The notes under the pieces: generated by a model
What the model was told of the DNA's origin: nothing
What the model saw: only the letters and a program-made list of their open reading frames with translations
Database searches by the model: none
Source: Corynebacterium sanguinis
Lineage (GTDB): Bacteria; Actinomycetota; Actinomycetes; Mycobacteriales; Mycobacteriaceae
Assembly (NCBI RefSeq): GCF_007641235.1
Contig: NZ_CP038157.1
Span: forward strand, 1,612,001-1,676,000
DNA length: 64,000 bases
Direction: 5' to 3'
Program-made: the position numbers and the translations under genes
In this document: positions 8,990-18,528 of the stretch, piece by piece
Position numbering within the stretch: the first letter of the stretch is position 1
Layout: each line of letters starts with the position of its first letter

Positions 8990-9697
8990 CTAAAAATCTA
9001 ATTGTTTATACCGCCACCAGCTGTGCCACTCCGACTCGCCGGGGCTGCGAGGTAGAAGCACCACAGCGGTATGCGAGACGATCCGGCGCACCGGGCTGAT
9101 CCCGTGCAGGGCGTTGAGAAACCACATCGGCTTGGCCGGATCGAGGACACCGTGCGCGACATCGCAGCCGAGCTTTTTGGCTCGCTCGACGACGAGCGCC
9201 TCAGTCGTGCTGGGCAGGCGCGTGGCTTCGGGTAGCACGAGGGTCCGGCCATTCCAGCCGACGAGCGTGCCGGTGGTGGTTTCCGCGAAGTCTCCGAGAA
9301 TGACGTCGTCCGTCCCCGCGATGGCGTGCGCGCGCCGGTGCTCGGCTAGCCGCATCAGATCGGGGCCCTTGAGCAGCGGCATCGTTCTGGGATCCGGTGC
9401 GGACACCAGAGTCAGGTCGGTCGATTCTCGCACCGGCGGCGCTGGGCGGATGTCGAGGCGGAATCTTTCCTCGTACACCGAGATGCGGGGGAACAGATCG
9501 GCGGAGGCGTCGAGAAGCGCGAGCGCGCTTTCCCACATCCCGGCCGGAAGCGGGCCAACCCCTGCGGCGAAGCGCATCCGGTGCAGCTCGAGCCCGCGGG
9601 CGCGGCCATATTCGTGGCGCCACGAGTCCGCGCAGTCGAAACCCTGCGGCGTATCACGCGTGGGAACCCAGCGGCCCTGCCACACGTAGGACGTCAC
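8990..9697 (-). CDS. Aminotransferase class IV protein, probable 4-amino-4-deoxychorismate lyase
   Basis: A 235-residue PLP enzyme of fold type IV. It begins at GTG 9697, overlapping the pabAB stop in a GTGA, so it is translationally coupled; the longer frame upstream is inside pabAB. Segments seen are LLKGPDLMRLAEHRRA, with a Lys in the expected region, and TTTGTLVGWNGRTLVLP. Following pabAB, the likely role is to release pyruvate from aminodeoxychorismate to give p-aminobenzoate for folate synthesis. Family assignment is good; the reaction is inferred from the neighbour. Confidence 0.78.
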   Translation of the reverse strand: MTSYVWQGRWVPTRDTPQGFDCADSWRHEYGRARGLELHRMRFAAGVGPLPAGMWESALALLDASADLFPRISVYEERFRLDIRPAPPVRESTDLTLVSAPDPRTMPLLKGPDLMRLAEHRRAHAIAGTDDVILGDFAETTTGTLVGWNGRTLVLPEATRLPSTTEALVVERAKKLGCDVAHGVLDPAKPMWFLNALHGISPVRRIVSHTAVVLLPRSPGESEWHSWWRYKQLDF

Positions 9698-11607
9698 GTC
9701 AGCCCCGCGATCACAGCGTTGGCCTTGAGCTGCAGCTCGGTGTATTCCGCATCGGCGCGAGAATCCCACACGATCGCGCCCCCGGCGCCCACTGTGAGCC
9801 GCTCACCCTGCTTGACCGCGGTGCGGATGACGACGCTGAGCTCCGCGTTGCCGTCGAAACCGAAATAACCGATCGCGCCCGAGTACACCCCGCGCGGGCC
9901 GGGCTCGAGGGCGTCGATAAGCGCGCACGTGCGCTCCTTCGGTGCCCCCGTCATCGAACCCGGTGGGAAGGTCGCACGCACCAGGTCGATCAGCCCGCGG
10001 TCGGGACGCAACCGCCCGGTAATCGTGGAGACGAGCTGATGTACCGTGGCATACGTTTCCACGGTCATGAGCTGCGCAACGTCCACAGTGCCGGGGACGG
10101 ACACGCGCGCGAGGTCGTTGCGCAGCAGGTCGACGATCATGAGGTTTTCCGCCCGCGTCTTGGCGTCTTCCTGCAGTTCTTGGGCTCGGCGCTCGCGCGG
10201 CAGAGTGCCTTTGATCGGTTTCGTTTCCACCCGGTCGCCGCGCACGCGGAGGAAGCGCTCGGGCGAGCTGGAGAGCACCTCGATACCGCCGAGGCGCAGG
10301 TACGCCCCGAAGGGCGCGGGGTTGGTTCTGCGCAGCCGCGAATACAGATCGATTCCCTCGCCTGCAACGCGGGCCTCGTAGGTGTCGGTGAGGCACACCT
10401 CGTAGGAGTCGCCGCGCTCCAGCGCCCGCTTTACCTCACCGAAGCGCGCGTCGTACTCGCCGCCCGCGAGCCGCCACGAGCCTTCGCTTATCGACGCCCG
10501 CCCGCGGTGCGCGGATCGGGTTGTCACCGCGTTGCGCAGAGCGGCCATCAGGTGTTCAACCTCAGCCGTCTTCTCGTCTCCCCGGGCACAGACCATGAGG
10601 TGAGCGCGTTCTTGGACATGGTCGTAGACGATGAAGGACTGCGGCCGGATAAAGTACGCGTCCGGGTGCGCTCTGGCGTGGGTCGGGGAAAGCCCCGGCA
10701 GGGTCAGCGCGGCGCATTCATAGCCGATGAAGCCGACCCAGCCGCCGCGAAACGGCAGGTCGGGGAGCGTACTGGCAGCCACGCCGGCGGAGAGCTCGTC
10801 GGCAAGCAGGCTCAACACGTCGGGTCCGGGATCCGTCAGGCGGTAGCTCAGCGTTTTCGACAGCGACCCAGCCGTCGAGCCGATGATGCTGAATCCGTCG
10901 CCGGTTGCGGAGTCCAGCCAGAAGGCGTCTCCGCTCGAGCCCATAAGCGCTCGCGCGGTAGCCTCTGTGTCGATTGCTTCACCGACGCATTCGTGGTGCA
11001 CTCTCCACGCGCCGAGGGCGAGGAAGTTGCGGAGCAGCTCTGCGCCGTACTCGGTCAGCACCGACTCGGGGTGGAACTGCACACCCCAGTGAGGCTGGCC
11101 TGCCACCTCGAGGCCCTGGACCACACCGTCCTCGCTGCGGGCGTGGACAACCACCCCGTCCGGGACGTTGTCGATGTGCAGCGAGTGGTAGCGCACGGCC
11201 GTGAAACCTTGCGGCAGCCCGGCGAAGATGCCCTCGCCGGAGTGGGTGATCGTGCTGGTGTATCCGTGCCTGGGGTCGGTGCGCCCGACCTCGGCCCCGG
11301 CGAGGTGGGCGAGGCCCTGATGACCCAGGCAGACCCCGAGGACGGGAATCCCGCCCGCCGCCTCGATCACGGCGCGCGAGCCCACGAAGTCGGCTTCGCA
11401 CGAAGGGGTCCCCGGACCGGGAGAGATGACGATGTGCGAGAACTCACCCGCCTTTATGCGGCGGGGGAGGTCGAGGACCGTGACATCGTCCGCGCGCACG
11501 ACCACCGGCTCGCTACCGGAGACTTTGGCGATGAGGTGGGCGAGGTTGAAGGTGTAGGAGTCGCGGTTGTCGATAAGCAGGATCAAATGCGGGCACGCGC
11601 CTTTCAT
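9694..11607 (-). CDS. pabAB: Fused aminodeoxychorismate synthase (PabA-PabB)
   Basis: About 637 residues. Residues 1-190 form a glutamine amidotransferase with nucleophile motif GVCLGHQG and the His-Glu pair in QFHPES. The rest is a chorismate-binding PabB domain with PIKGTLPRERR, ENLMIVDLLRND and GSMTGAPKERT. The product is aminodeoxychorismate for folate. The PabB PIKG Lys distinguishes it from anthranilate synthase. The ATG at 11607 is chosen for homology; a TTG a few codons later (LILLIDNRDSYTFN) is an alternative, and the open frame upstream lacks PabA features. A TACACT box about 50 bp upstream is a candidate -10. Confidence 0.93.
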   Translation of the reverse strand: MKGACPHLILLIDNRDSYTFNLAHLIAKVSGSEPVVVRADDVTVLDLPRRIKAGEFSHIVISPGPGTPSCEADFVGSRAVIEAAGGIPVLGVCLGHQGLAHLAGAEVGRTDPRHGYTSTITHSGEGIFAGLPQGFTAVRYHSLHIDNVPDGVVVHARSEDGVVQGLEVAGQPHWGVQFHPESVLTEYGAELLRNFLALGAWRVHHECVGEAIDTEATARALMGSSGDAFWLDSATGDGFSIIGSTAGSLSKTLSYRLTDPGPDVLSLLADELSAGVAASTLPDLPFRGGWVGFIGYECAALTLPGLSPTHARAHPDAYFIRPQSFIVYDHVQERAHLMVCARGDEKTAEVEHLMAALRNAVTTRSAHRGRASISEGSWRLAGGEYDARFGEVKRALERGDSYEVCLTDTYEARVAGEGIDLYSRLRRTNPAPFGAYLRLGGIEVLSSSPERFLRVRGDRVETKPIKGTLPRERRAQELQEDAKTRAENLMIVDLLRNDLARVSVPGTVDVAQLMTVETYATVHQLVSTITGRLRPDRGLIDLVRATFPPGSMTGAPKERTCALIDALEPGPRGVYSGAIGYFGFDGNAELSVVIRTAVKQGERLTVGAGGAIVWDSRADAEYTELQLKANAVIAGLT

Positions 11608-11826
11608 TGACGTCGCGGCAGCGCAGCTCGCCGTGCGCCGTCCGTGGTTGGGTGGAAAGTGTAGCCCAGTTGCCCAGCGAGACAGCAGCACAGGCGCCTT
11701 AGAGCGGGCGGGGAGGAGTAGGGTTTTTTCTAACGCATTCGCACGACGCTTTTGCTCCCCGCACCGCAGTGAACAAACGCGCCGCTGAAGTTCCGAAGAA
11801 TCACGTGAAAAGGAGTGTGACGCTGG

Positions 11827-12129
11827 ATGTACATGGTGCCACGGGACAAGGAGAAGCTGCTGATCGTTGTCGCGGCAGATCTGGCCAGGCGTCGACAAGC
11901 GCGCGGGCTGAAACTGAACTACCCGGAGGCGACGGCGATCATCACCTACGAGCTTCTCGAAGGCGCGCGGGACGGGCGCAGCGTCGCCGAGCTGATGAAC
12001 TGGGGAACAACGATCCTCACCCGCGACGACGTCATGGAAGGGGTGCCCGAAATGATTGAATCCGTGCAGGTGGAGGCCACCTTCCCCGACGGAACGAAAC
12101 TGGTCACCGTCCACAACCCGATCCGCTAA
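11827..12129 (+). CDS. ureA: Urease gamma subunit
   Basis: A 100-residue structural subunit of urease, with the family stretch [11 protein letters not shown] at the start, then LNYPEA and the conserved C-terminal [25 protein letters not shown] at 11811-11815 precedes the ATG by 11 nt. It opens a seven-gene ureABCEFGD cluster, the same order as in C. glutamicum. In that species the operon answers to AmtR, but no CTATN6ATAG-like box is visible in the 219 bp between pabAB and ureA. Confidence 0.97.
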   Translation: MYMVPRDKEKLLIVVAADLARRRQARGLKLNYPEATAIITYELLEGARDGRSVAELMNWGTTILTRDDVMEGVPEMIESVQVEATFPDGTKLVTVHNPIR

Positions 12130-12138
12130 GGAGTCACG

Positions 12139-12549
12139 ATGCGCCCAGGAGAATACGTCCTAGCCAGCGAGCCCATTGAGTGCAACGCTGGCCGGGAGGC
12201 AATCGAACTAGAAGTCACCAACACCGGAGATCGTCCCGTGCAAGTCGGGTCCCACTACCACTTCGCCGAAATCAATCCATGCGTGGTTTTCGACCGGGAT
12301 CGCACGCTCGGACACCGGCTCGACATTCCGGCGGGCACCGCCGTGCGCCTCGAGCCGGGCGACACAAGGACGGTTCGGCTCATTGCCCTCGGCGGCAAGC
12401 GCAAGGTCTACGGCTTCCACAACCTGGTCAACGGGCCGCTTGACGTGCGCAAGCCCGCGCGCGTCAACGTGATGGGAGAAGCCGGATACGGTTTTGCCGA
12501 GTACGGGGCCGACCTCTCGGATCCGAAGATCGTCGATAAGGAGGCTTAG
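12139..12549 (+). CDS. ureB: Urease beta subunit
   Basis: A 136-residue beta subunit starting [20 protein letters not shown]. The typical [12 protein letters not shown] and [20 protein letters not shown] segments are present, and the protein ends with [11 protein letters not shown] plus a short tail. It packs with gamma and alpha subunits in the trimeric holoenzyme. AAGGAG 6 nt before the ATG gives a strong ribosome site. Gene spacing is 9 bp from ureA and 5 bp to ureC. Confidence 0.97.
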   Translation: MRPGEYVLASEPIECNAGREAIELEVTNTGDRPVQVGSHYHFAEINPCVVFDRDRTLGHRLDIPAGTAVRLEPGDTRTVRLIALGGKRKVYGFHNLVNGPLDVRKPARVNVMGEAGYGFAEYGADLSDPKIVDKEA

Positions 12550-12554
12550 AGCCC

Positions 12555-14270
12555 ATGAGCTTCACAATGGACCGCGACAACTACACGGGACTCTACGGCC
12601 CGACGACCGGGGACTCCGTCCGTTTGGCGGATACCGACCTGTTCGCCACCGTCGAGCACGACTACACCACCTACGGCGAGGAAGCCACCTTCGGCGGCGG
12701 CAAGGTCATCCGCGACGGCATGGGGCAAAACTCCCGCCACGTGCGCGGTGACAACGTGCCCGATGTGGTAATCACCAACGTGCTGGTCATCGACTACACC
12801 GGCGTGTACAAGGCCGACGTCGCGGTGCGCGACGGCTACATCTCGCAGATCGGCAAGGCCGGCAACATGGACGTGATGGACGGTGTCGACATCACCATCG
12901 GCGTGGCCACCGACATCATCTCCGGCGAGGGCAAAATCCTCACCGCGGGCGGAATCGACACCCACATCCACTTCATCAGCCCGGACCAGATCCCCACCGC
13001 ACTCGCATCGGGGATCACCACCATGTTCGGCGGAGGCACCGGCCCGAGCGAATCCACCCGCGCCACAACGATCACCCCGGGCGAGTGGAACATCTTCAAC
13101 ATGCTGCGCTCCTTCGAGCACTACCCGATGAACTTCGGCATCCTCGGCAAAGGGCACGGTTCATCCGTCGCCCCGCTCGCAGAGCAGGTGCGCGCAGGTG
13201 CTGCGGGCCTGAAAGTTCATGAGGACTGGGGTGCGACACCGGCGTCGATCGATACCGCGCTCAAGGTCGCCGACGAGTTCGACATCCAGGTCGCCTTGCA
13301 CACCGATACCCTCAACGAGGCTGGCTTCGTGGAAAACACCCGAAACGCCATCGGGGGCCGCGTCATCCACACCTTCCACACCGAGGGCGCCGGCGGTGGG
13401 CATGCGCCGGACATCATCAAACTCGCTGGGGAATCCAACATCTTGCCGGCATCGACCAACCCGACGCTTCCATACACCGTCAACACCGTCGACGAGCACC
13501 TCGACATGCTCATGGTGTGCCACCACCTCAACCCCAACCTGCCGGAGGATGTTGCGTTTGCTGATTCGCGCATCCGTCCCGAGACGATCGCTGCGGAGGA
13601 CGTGCTGCACGACATGGGGATTTTCTCGATTACCTCCTCCGACTCCCAGGCGATGGGGCGCGTCGGCGAGGTCATCATCCGCACCTGGCAGGTCGCTGAT
13701 TCGATGAAGAAGCAGCGCGGCAAGCTCGCCGAGGACGAGGGAATCTTCGGCGACAACTTCCGCATCCGCCGCTACATTGCCAAGTACACGATTAACCCGG
13801 CCATCGCGCAAGGCATCGATGACTGGGTCGGTTCGGTCGAGGTGGGCAAATTCGCCGACCTCGTGCTGTGGGAGCCGCAGATGTTCGGCGTACGCCCCGA
13901 GTCCGTGATCAAGGGCGGCCAGGTCGTCTACACCGCACTCGGCGACCCCAACGCCTCGATCCCGACGCCCCAGCCGAACATGTACCGCGAATCCTTCGGC
14001 GCCCACGGGCTTGCGCTTTACCGCTCGTCGATCACGTTCATGTCCCAGGCCGCCATCGAGCGCGGCGTACCGGAGATCCTGCAGCTGCGCAAAAAGGTGC
14101 GCCCCGTCCACGGGATCAGGAACTTGACCAAGGCGGATTTGAAGCTCAACGACGCCACTCCCACGATCGCGGTGGACCCGGAGACCTACGAGGTCACGGT
14201 CGACGGCGAGCGGATCACCTGCGAGCCGGCGGCGACGGTCCCGCTGGCCCAGCGCTACATGCTGTTCTAG
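12555..14270 (+). CDS. ureC: Urease alpha subunit (catalytic)
   Basis: A 571-residue Ni enzyme hydrolysing urea to ammonia and carbamate. All nickel-site elements are seen: the His pair of THIHFISP, the carbamylated Lys in GLKVHEDWG, the His of [12 protein letters not shown], the His in [13 protein letters not shown], and the Asp of [13 protein letters not shown]. The mobile flap Cys-His is in MVCHHLNP. Length is normal for the family. An AGGAGG follows at the stop and serves ureE. Confidence 0.98.
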   Translation: MSFTMDRDNYTGLYGPTTGDSVRLADTDLFATVEHDYTTYGEEATFGGGKVIRDGMGQNSRHVRGDNVPDVVITNVLVIDYTGVYKADVAVRDGYISQIGKAGNMDVMDGVDITIGVATDIISGEGKILTAGGIDTHIHFISPDQIPTALASGITTMFGGGTGPSESTRATTITPGEWNIFNMLRSFEHYPMNFGILGKGHGSSVAPLAEQVRAGAAGLKVHEDWGATPASIDTALKVADEFDIQVALHTDTLNEAGFVENTRNAIGGRVIHTFHTEGAGGGHAPDIIKLAGESNILPASTNPTLPYTVNTVDEHLDMLMVCHHLNPNLPEDVAFADSRIRPETIAAEDVLHDMGIFSITSSDSQAMGRVGEVIIRTWQVADSMKKQRGKLAEDEGIFGDNFRIRRYIAKYTINPAIAQGIDDWVGSVEVGKFADLVLWEPQMFGVRPESVIKGGQVVYTALGDPNASIPTPQPNMYRESFGAHGLALYRSSITFMSQAAIERGVPEILQLRKKVRPVHGIRNLTKADLKLNDATPTIAVDPETYEVTVDGERITCEPAATVPLAQRYMLF

Positions 14271-14281
14271 GAGGAAGTCTC

Positions 14282-14773
14282 ATGATCATCACCGAGATTG
14301 CAGGCACCATCGACGAGCCCGAGATGGCGCGTCGGCTCGAGGGGGTGCACGTGGAAAAGGTCTCGCTGCCGAGCGAGGACCTGGTCAAGCGCATCCAGCG
14401 GGTGAGTACGGACCACGGGCGCGAGCTCGGCATCCGGCTGGTGCCGGGCGCGCCCGACCTGAAAGACGGCGACGTGTTGCTTCTTGAGGAAAACGAGGGC
14501 GGGCTCAACGCGGTGGTGGTGGCGACGCTTCCGAGCGACGTCATCGTCATCCGCCCCGACTCCATCCGCCAGATGGGGTTTGTCGCGCACTCGCTGGGAA
14601 ACCGCCACCTGCAAGCCCAGTTCTTCGGCGCTGAGAGCGAGTTCGGCGCCGAGGTCATGGTGGTGCTCTACGACCACACCGTGGAGGACTTCCTCGCCCA
14701 CCACGGCGTCGCGTTCGAGCGCCGCGAGCGCGTCATGGAAGTGCCCTTCCGCCACGCGGAGCACACCCACTGA
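14282..14773 (+). CDS. ureE: Urease accessory protein UreE (nickel carrier)
   Basis: A 163-residue nickel metallochaperone. The N-terminal peptide-binding domain is followed by the metal-binding domain with SLGNRHLQAQFF, and the C-terminal His cluster is short (FRHAEHTH). Strong AGGAGG at the end of ureC drives the ATG. The long frame open upstream is inside ureC and is not used. The stop shares one base with the ureF start (TGATG). Confidence 0.93.
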   Translation: MIITEIAGTIDEPEMARRLEGVHVEKVSLPSEDLVKRIQRVSTDHGRELGIRLVPGAPDLKDGDVLLLEENEGGLNAVVVATLPSDVIVIRPDSIRQMGFVAHSLGNRHLQAQFFGAESEFGAEVMVVLYDHTVEDFLAHHGVAFERRERVMEVPFRHAEHTH

Positions 14774-15456
14774 TGGCGGATGTGGCCCGCCTGCTCACCG
14801 GCATGCAGCTGGCAGATTCAGCGCTGCCGACCGGGGCGTTCGCGCACTCCTTCGGTTTCGAGAGCTACCTCGAAACCGGAGCGATCGATAGCGCCGAGGG
14901 CTTTGCACACTGGCTGGAGTCCTTTATCGCCCAGCAGCTGACGTTTACCGACGCGCTGGCGGTCCGTGCGGTGATGGCCGCGCGGGAAGCGCACGAGGTC
15001 GAGCGCCTTGATCAGCTGGTCACCGCCCAGGCCCTGCCCGCCCAGGTGCGCGAGGCCGGGATGACAATGGGCAAGCGCATGCTCACCATCTCGGCGGCGA
15101 ACTACCCCAGCGATGCCCTTTCCGCCTACGCCGAGGCTCTCAAGGCGGGCCGCGCGTTCGGCCACCCGGCGATCGTGTGGGCGCTCGTGGCGCGGGATGC
15201 GGGCATCGACTCCGATTCCGCGGTGGCCCAGCACGTCTACGCCTGCGTCATCTCGCTGGTGCAGAACGCGGTGCGCGCCATCCCGCTCGGGCAAAACGCC
15301 GGGCAGCGCCTCATCCGGCAGGCGCAGCCGTGGGTGGTGGGCGCGGTGGAGGCGTCGCAAAGCCTGCGCGAAGAAGACCTCGGTGCGATCGCGCCGGGCT
15401 TGGAGATCGCGCAGATGAACCACGAGCGCCAGCTTTCGCGCTTGTTTATGAGTTAA
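14773..15456 (+). CDS. ureF: Urease accessory protein UreF
   Basis: A 227-residue all-helical accessory factor. Typical segments are [22 protein letters not shown] near residue 10, then [17 protein letters not shown] and [11 protein letters not shown]. It joins UreD and UreG in the activation complex that loads nickel and CO2 into the apoenzyme. Translation is coupled to ureE through TGATG. Confidence 0.95.
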   Translation: MADVARLLTGMQLADSALPTGAFAHSFGFESYLETGAIDSAEGFAHWLESFIAQQLTFTDALAVRAVMAAREAHEVERLDQLVTAQALPAQVREAGMTMGKRMLTISAANYPSDALSAYAEALKAGRAFGHPAIVWALVARDAGIDSDSAVAQHVYACVISLVQNAVRAIPLGQNAGQRLIRQAQPWVVGAVEASQSLREEDLGAIAPGLEIAQMNHERQLSRLFMS

Positions 15457-15467
15457 GGAGAAATCAC

Positions 15468-16082
15468 ATGGATCCGGTCATTATCGGCGTCGGCGGCCCC
15501 GTCGGGGCGGGAAAGACGCAGCTGCTCGAGCGCATCTCGCGCGCGGTCGAGGGTGAGCTACACATGGCGGCGATCACCAACGACATCTACACCATCGAGG
15601 ATGCGCACATCCTGGCGCGCAACTCCGTGCTTGACGACGCCCACATCGTCGGCCTGGAGACAGGCGGCTGCCCCCACACCGCGATCCGCGAGGACACCTC
15701 CATGAACGAGGCGGCCATCGAGGAGCTGAAGTCCCGCTTCCCGGACCTCGACGTCATCTTCGTCGAATCCGGCGGCGACAACCTCTCGGCGACGTTCTCG
15801 CCGGAGCTGGTGGACTTTTCCATCTACATCATCGACGTCGCCCAGGGCGAGAAGATCCCGCGCAAGGCGGGCCAGGGGATGATCAAGTCCGACCTGTTCA
15901 TCATCAACAAGACCGACCTCGCGCCCTACGTCGGCGCCGACCTGGCGGTGATGGAGCGCGACTCGCAGGTGTTCCGCAAAGACAAGCCGTTCGCGTTTAC
16001 CAACTTGAAGACCGACGAGGGCCTCGACCGGGTGCTGGACTGGCTGCGTCACGACGCCCTCATGCTGGACCTCAACCAGTGA
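15468..16082 (+). CDS. ureG: Urease accessory GTPase UreG
   Basis: A 204-residue SIMIBI-class GTPase that drives nickel delivery. Walker A is [11 protein letters not shown], followed by [10 protein letters not shown], the metal-binding Cys-Pro-His ([11 protein letters not shown]), [16 protein letters not shown] and the base-recognition [16 protein letters not shown] precedes the ATG at 15468; the frame is open upstream inside ureF, which is not coding in that phase. The stop overlaps ureD in a GTGA. Confidence 0.97.
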   Translation: MDPVIIGVGGPVGAGKTQLLERISRAVEGELHMAAITNDIYTIEDAHILARNSVLDDAHIVGLETGGCPHTAIREDTSMNEAAIEELKSRFPDLDVIFVESGGDNLSATFSPELVDFSIYIIDVAQGEKIPRKAGQGMIKSDLFIINKTDLAPYVGADLAVMERDSQVFRKDKPFAFTNLKTDEGLDRVLDWLRHDALMLDLNQ

Positions 16083-16924
16083 GGGGAGGCCGCCTGCGCC
16101 TGCGCGTCGCCCGCGACGCGTCCGGCAGGAGCTTTGCGGCGCAGCAGGAGTTCTCCGGCGCGCTGCGGGTGATCCGCCCGCACTACCTCGACGACTCCGG
16201 CCAGGTCACCTACACGGTGATCAACCCTGGCGGGGCGTACTTCGGCGCGGATTCCTACTCGTTGGACTTCGACGTCGAAGACGCCGCCTCGCTTTTGGTG
16301 ACCACCCAGTCGGCCACGAAAGTCTACCGCACCCCGCAAGGCCCGGCCGTCCAGCGGATGCGGGTTAACGTGGGGCGCGATGCGACGTTCGAGTACCTGC
16401 CCGACCAGCTCATCGTCTACCGCGAGGGCACCTACCGCCAGGAGTCCGTGGCGGTGATCGAACCGTCATCGCGGCTGGTGATGGGGGAGATCGTCACACC
16501 GGGGTGGTCACCGGAAGGAACGGCGTTTTCCTTCGACGAGCTGCGGATGCGCACCGAGCTGCGGCTCTCCACTGATGGTAGGGAGGTGCCGTTCGCCGTG
16601 GACAACTTGCGGCTCATCCCGGCGGCCGGCGACCTCGGTATGGGAGTGATGGAGGGATACAGCCACAGCGGGCAGCTCATCGTCGCTGGCCCGCAGCTCG
16701 CCTCGCGTGCCGACGCCTTAGCCGGCGCCGTCGACGCCGCACGCTCGCCGAACCTCCACTGCGCGCTCAGCCGCATCGGCGCGCCATGGCCGGGAGCGCC
16801 CGCGGCGTTTTCGATCCGCTCGCTCTCATCGAACACAGCTGACATCGCAGCACTCCACGACGCGGTGGTCGAGATCTGCCGAGAGGCGGATGGCCGCGGG
16901 CCGCTGCGGCTGCGCAAGTACTAG
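16079..16924 (+). CDS. ureD: Urease accessory protein UreD (UreH)
   Basis: A 281-residue scaffold for urease maturation. It has the family features [34 protein letters not shown] and [22 protein letters not shown] start overlaps the ureG stop. It is the last accessory gene; the urea channel follows after 31 bp. The gene order EFGD matches C. glutamicum. Confidence 0.93.
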   Translation: MRGGRLRLRVARDASGRSFAAQQEFSGALRVIRPHYLDDSGQVTYTVINPGGAYFGADSYSLDFDVEDAASLLVTTQSATKVYRTPQGPAVQRMRVNVGRDATFEYLPDQLIVYREGTYRQESVAVIEPSSRLVMGEIVTPGWSPEGTAFSFDELRMRTELRLSTDGREVPFAVDNLRLIPAAGDLGMGVMEGYSHSGQLIVAGPQLASRADALAGAVDAARSPNLHCALSRIGAPWPGAPAAFSIRSLSSNTADIAALHDAVVEICREADGRGPLRLRKY

Positions 16925-16955
16925 TTTTTATCAAGGACAAGGAGGCAATCGCGCC

Positions 16956-17882
16956 ATGAGCGCGCTGAGTATGCACACCCCGGCGGGCGCCGTCGCGCCG
17001 GTGCTACGGGGCGTATCCCAGATTTTCTTCATCGCCGACTGGCGCACAGGCCTGCTCATCACCGCCGGAGTAGCGGTGTACAACCCGCTAGCGGCCATCT
17101 TCATGCTGCTCGGCGCCGCCGCGCAGGAGGTCGGCGCGTGGGCGATGGGGCAGGACCGGCAAACACGGAGCGAGGGCATCGCGGGCTTCAACAGGGCCCT
17201 CGTCGGTGTCGTCTCGTGGCTTGTGGCACCGACCATCGCGTCGGGGGTGTTGCTCGCGGTGTGCGGTGGCTTTGCCACCGTCGTTGTCTTCCAGCTTGTC
17301 GAGCGGGCCTTCAGCGCTCCCGCCTTGGCGCGCTTCGGCCTGCCCGTGTCCACGGCGCCGTTTTGTCTGCTTGCTTCCGCAATGTTCCTGCTTATCCCGA
17401 CTCAGTCCGCGGGGACGGGCCCGACCTCGGACGGCGGTGTGATCGAGGGGTTCGGCCTGGGAGTGCTCAATGGCTTCGCGGAGGTCGTGCTTGCCGACGG
17501 CCCCCTTACCGGCGCACTCATCCTCGCCGGTGTGGCCCTGGGGGCGCCCGCGGTGGCGGGGTTCGGTCTGCCCGGGGCGGTCATTGCCACCGCCGCGGCC
17601 GACGTGGTGGTCGGTATCGAGCCCGCATCGACTGGACTGATGACGTACTCCGGTGTGCTCACAGCCATGGCGCTGGGGGCGGTTGTCCCGGTCGCATCGT
17701 CGCTGAAGTCGCGCGTCGGTTGGGCCGCGGCCGGGGTGCTGGTGAGCGTGGCGCTGACCGCCGCGCTACGCAGCGATTCCCTGCCAACGTTCACGTGGCC
17801 GTTCCTCTTCTCAACGTGGGTTGTCCTGGCCGCTGCTGCGGTGGGTAGATGCCGGCGCCGGGATGGTTCAGGCACACGCTAG
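16956..17882 (+). CDS. Urea channel/transporter, UT family
   Basis: A 308-residue integral membrane protein with about ten hydrophobic segments in two homologous halves. The UT hallmark LRGVSQIFFIADWRTGLLI opens the first half and GIAGFNRALVGVV follows. The second half has VLNGFAEVVLADGPLTGALI and TGLMTYSGVLTAMALGAV. AAGGAGG at 16939-16945 supports the ATG at 16956. Placed directly behind ureD, it very likely admits urea for the urease. Confidence 0.87.
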   Translation: MSALSMHTPAGAVAPVLRGVSQIFFIADWRTGLLITAGVAVYNPLAAIFMLLGAAAQEVGAWAMGQDRQTRSEGIAGFNRALVGVVSWLVAPTIASGVLLAVCGGFATVVVFQLVERAFSAPALARFGLPVSTAPFCLLASAMFLLIPTQSAGTGPTSDGGVIEGFGLGVLNGFAEVVLADGPLTGALILAGVALGAPAVAGFGLPGAVIATAAADVVVGIEPASTGLMTYSGVLTAMALGAVVPVASSLKSRVGWAAAGVLVSVALTAALRSDSLPTFTWPFLFSTWVVLAAAAVGRCRRRDGSGTR

Positions 17883-18121
17883 GTGGCGCTGAACGAAGAT
17901 CTGCCGGTGAGCCCATTGTGGGTGCCGTTATCGACAACTCCGTGCCAGCAGATAGAGGCGTCACTTTGAAAGACCGGGAAGCGGACGTTCCAGGCGGAGC
18001 CATTTTCAGGTGTGGTCGCGCCTTCAAACCTGGCCCACTTCCGACGTGCCTTAATAACCCGCACCACCGCGCGAGCCGTACCGCAGGCCCCGAAGAACGG
18101 CACATGCTGCCGATGAGCCTT
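17883..18121. other. Unassigned 239-bp gap with a degenerate-looking frame
   Basis: Between the urea channel and the arsR gene. On the minus strand a 74-codon frame (18103-17879) reads through it, with a Trp/Arg/Phe-rich composition that might be a decayed transposase or other mobile remnant. I see no conserved motif, ribosome site or inverted repeats to prove it. No hairpin terminator was found. Confidence 0.3.
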
Positions 18122-18430
18122 CTAGCTTCCCGCGTGCCCGGCGCCGAAGAAGTGCAGCAGCTCGTGGACGCGGTCGTCGCGCATCCCGTAGAAGACCGAT
18201 CGGCCCTCGCGCCGAGCGGTGACCGTGCCCGCGGCCTGAAGCGCCCGCAGCGCGGCCGATGCGGTGGCAAGTCTGATCCCGGTGGCCTCGGCGAGCTCGC
18301 CGACGGTCAGTGCGTGCTGCCCGGAGAAGTGGATCGCGCAGAGGAGTTTGAGGCGTGTGGCGTCGCCAAGCAGGCGAAACGTCGGCGCCCACTCGTCGGC
18401 GATGGCGATGGTGTGTTCGAGATCAGACAT
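18122..18430 (-). CDS. ArsR/SmtB-family transcriptional regulator
   Basis: A 102-residue winged-helix repressor. The helix-turn-helix is LTVGELAEATGIRLATASAALRAL, followed by the wing TARREGRSVFYGM. The C-terminal helix VHELLHFFGAGH carries three His residues and a preceding Asp pair, in the region of the alpha-5 metal site of SmtB/NmtR-type sensors. The first His of the canonical DxH is Arg here, so the metal specificity is open. It is divergent from the FecBCD-type importer and probably controls it. Confidence 0.87.
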   Translation of the reverse strand: MSDLEHTIAIADEWAPTFRLLGDATRLKLLCAIHFSGQHALTVGELAEATGIRLATASAALRALQAAGTVTARREGRSVFYGMRDDRVHELLHFFGAGHAGS

Positions 18431-18489
18431 TCCGGCTCCTCACAGGCTCCATTATTCACCTGGGGAGTAGTGTGTGCTTGTGTGCAATA

Positions 18490-18511
18490 GTCAAACGATC
18501 AATTGAATGAC
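18490..18511. promoter_or_regulatory. Imperfect palindrome, candidate ArsR operator
   Basis: A 22-bp imperfect inverted repeat (14 of 22 positions symmetric) starting GTCAAAC and ending AATGAC, with a perfect TCAATTGA core at 18499-18506. It lies in the 98-bp divergent region between the regulator and the permease gene, just upstream of the AGGGAGG that serves the permease. Confidence 0.45.
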
Positions 18512-18528
18512 CGATTAGGGAGGTGCCC

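Noticed and set aside
11608..12114. N-terminal extension of pabAB by about 169 codons
   Set aside because: It runs through the ureA gene on the other strand and lacks PabA-family sequence; the amidotransferase domain begins near 11607.
17879..18103. A 74-codon minus-strand gene or transposase fragment
   Set aside because: No ribosome site, motif or inverted repeats; kept only as an unassigned gap.
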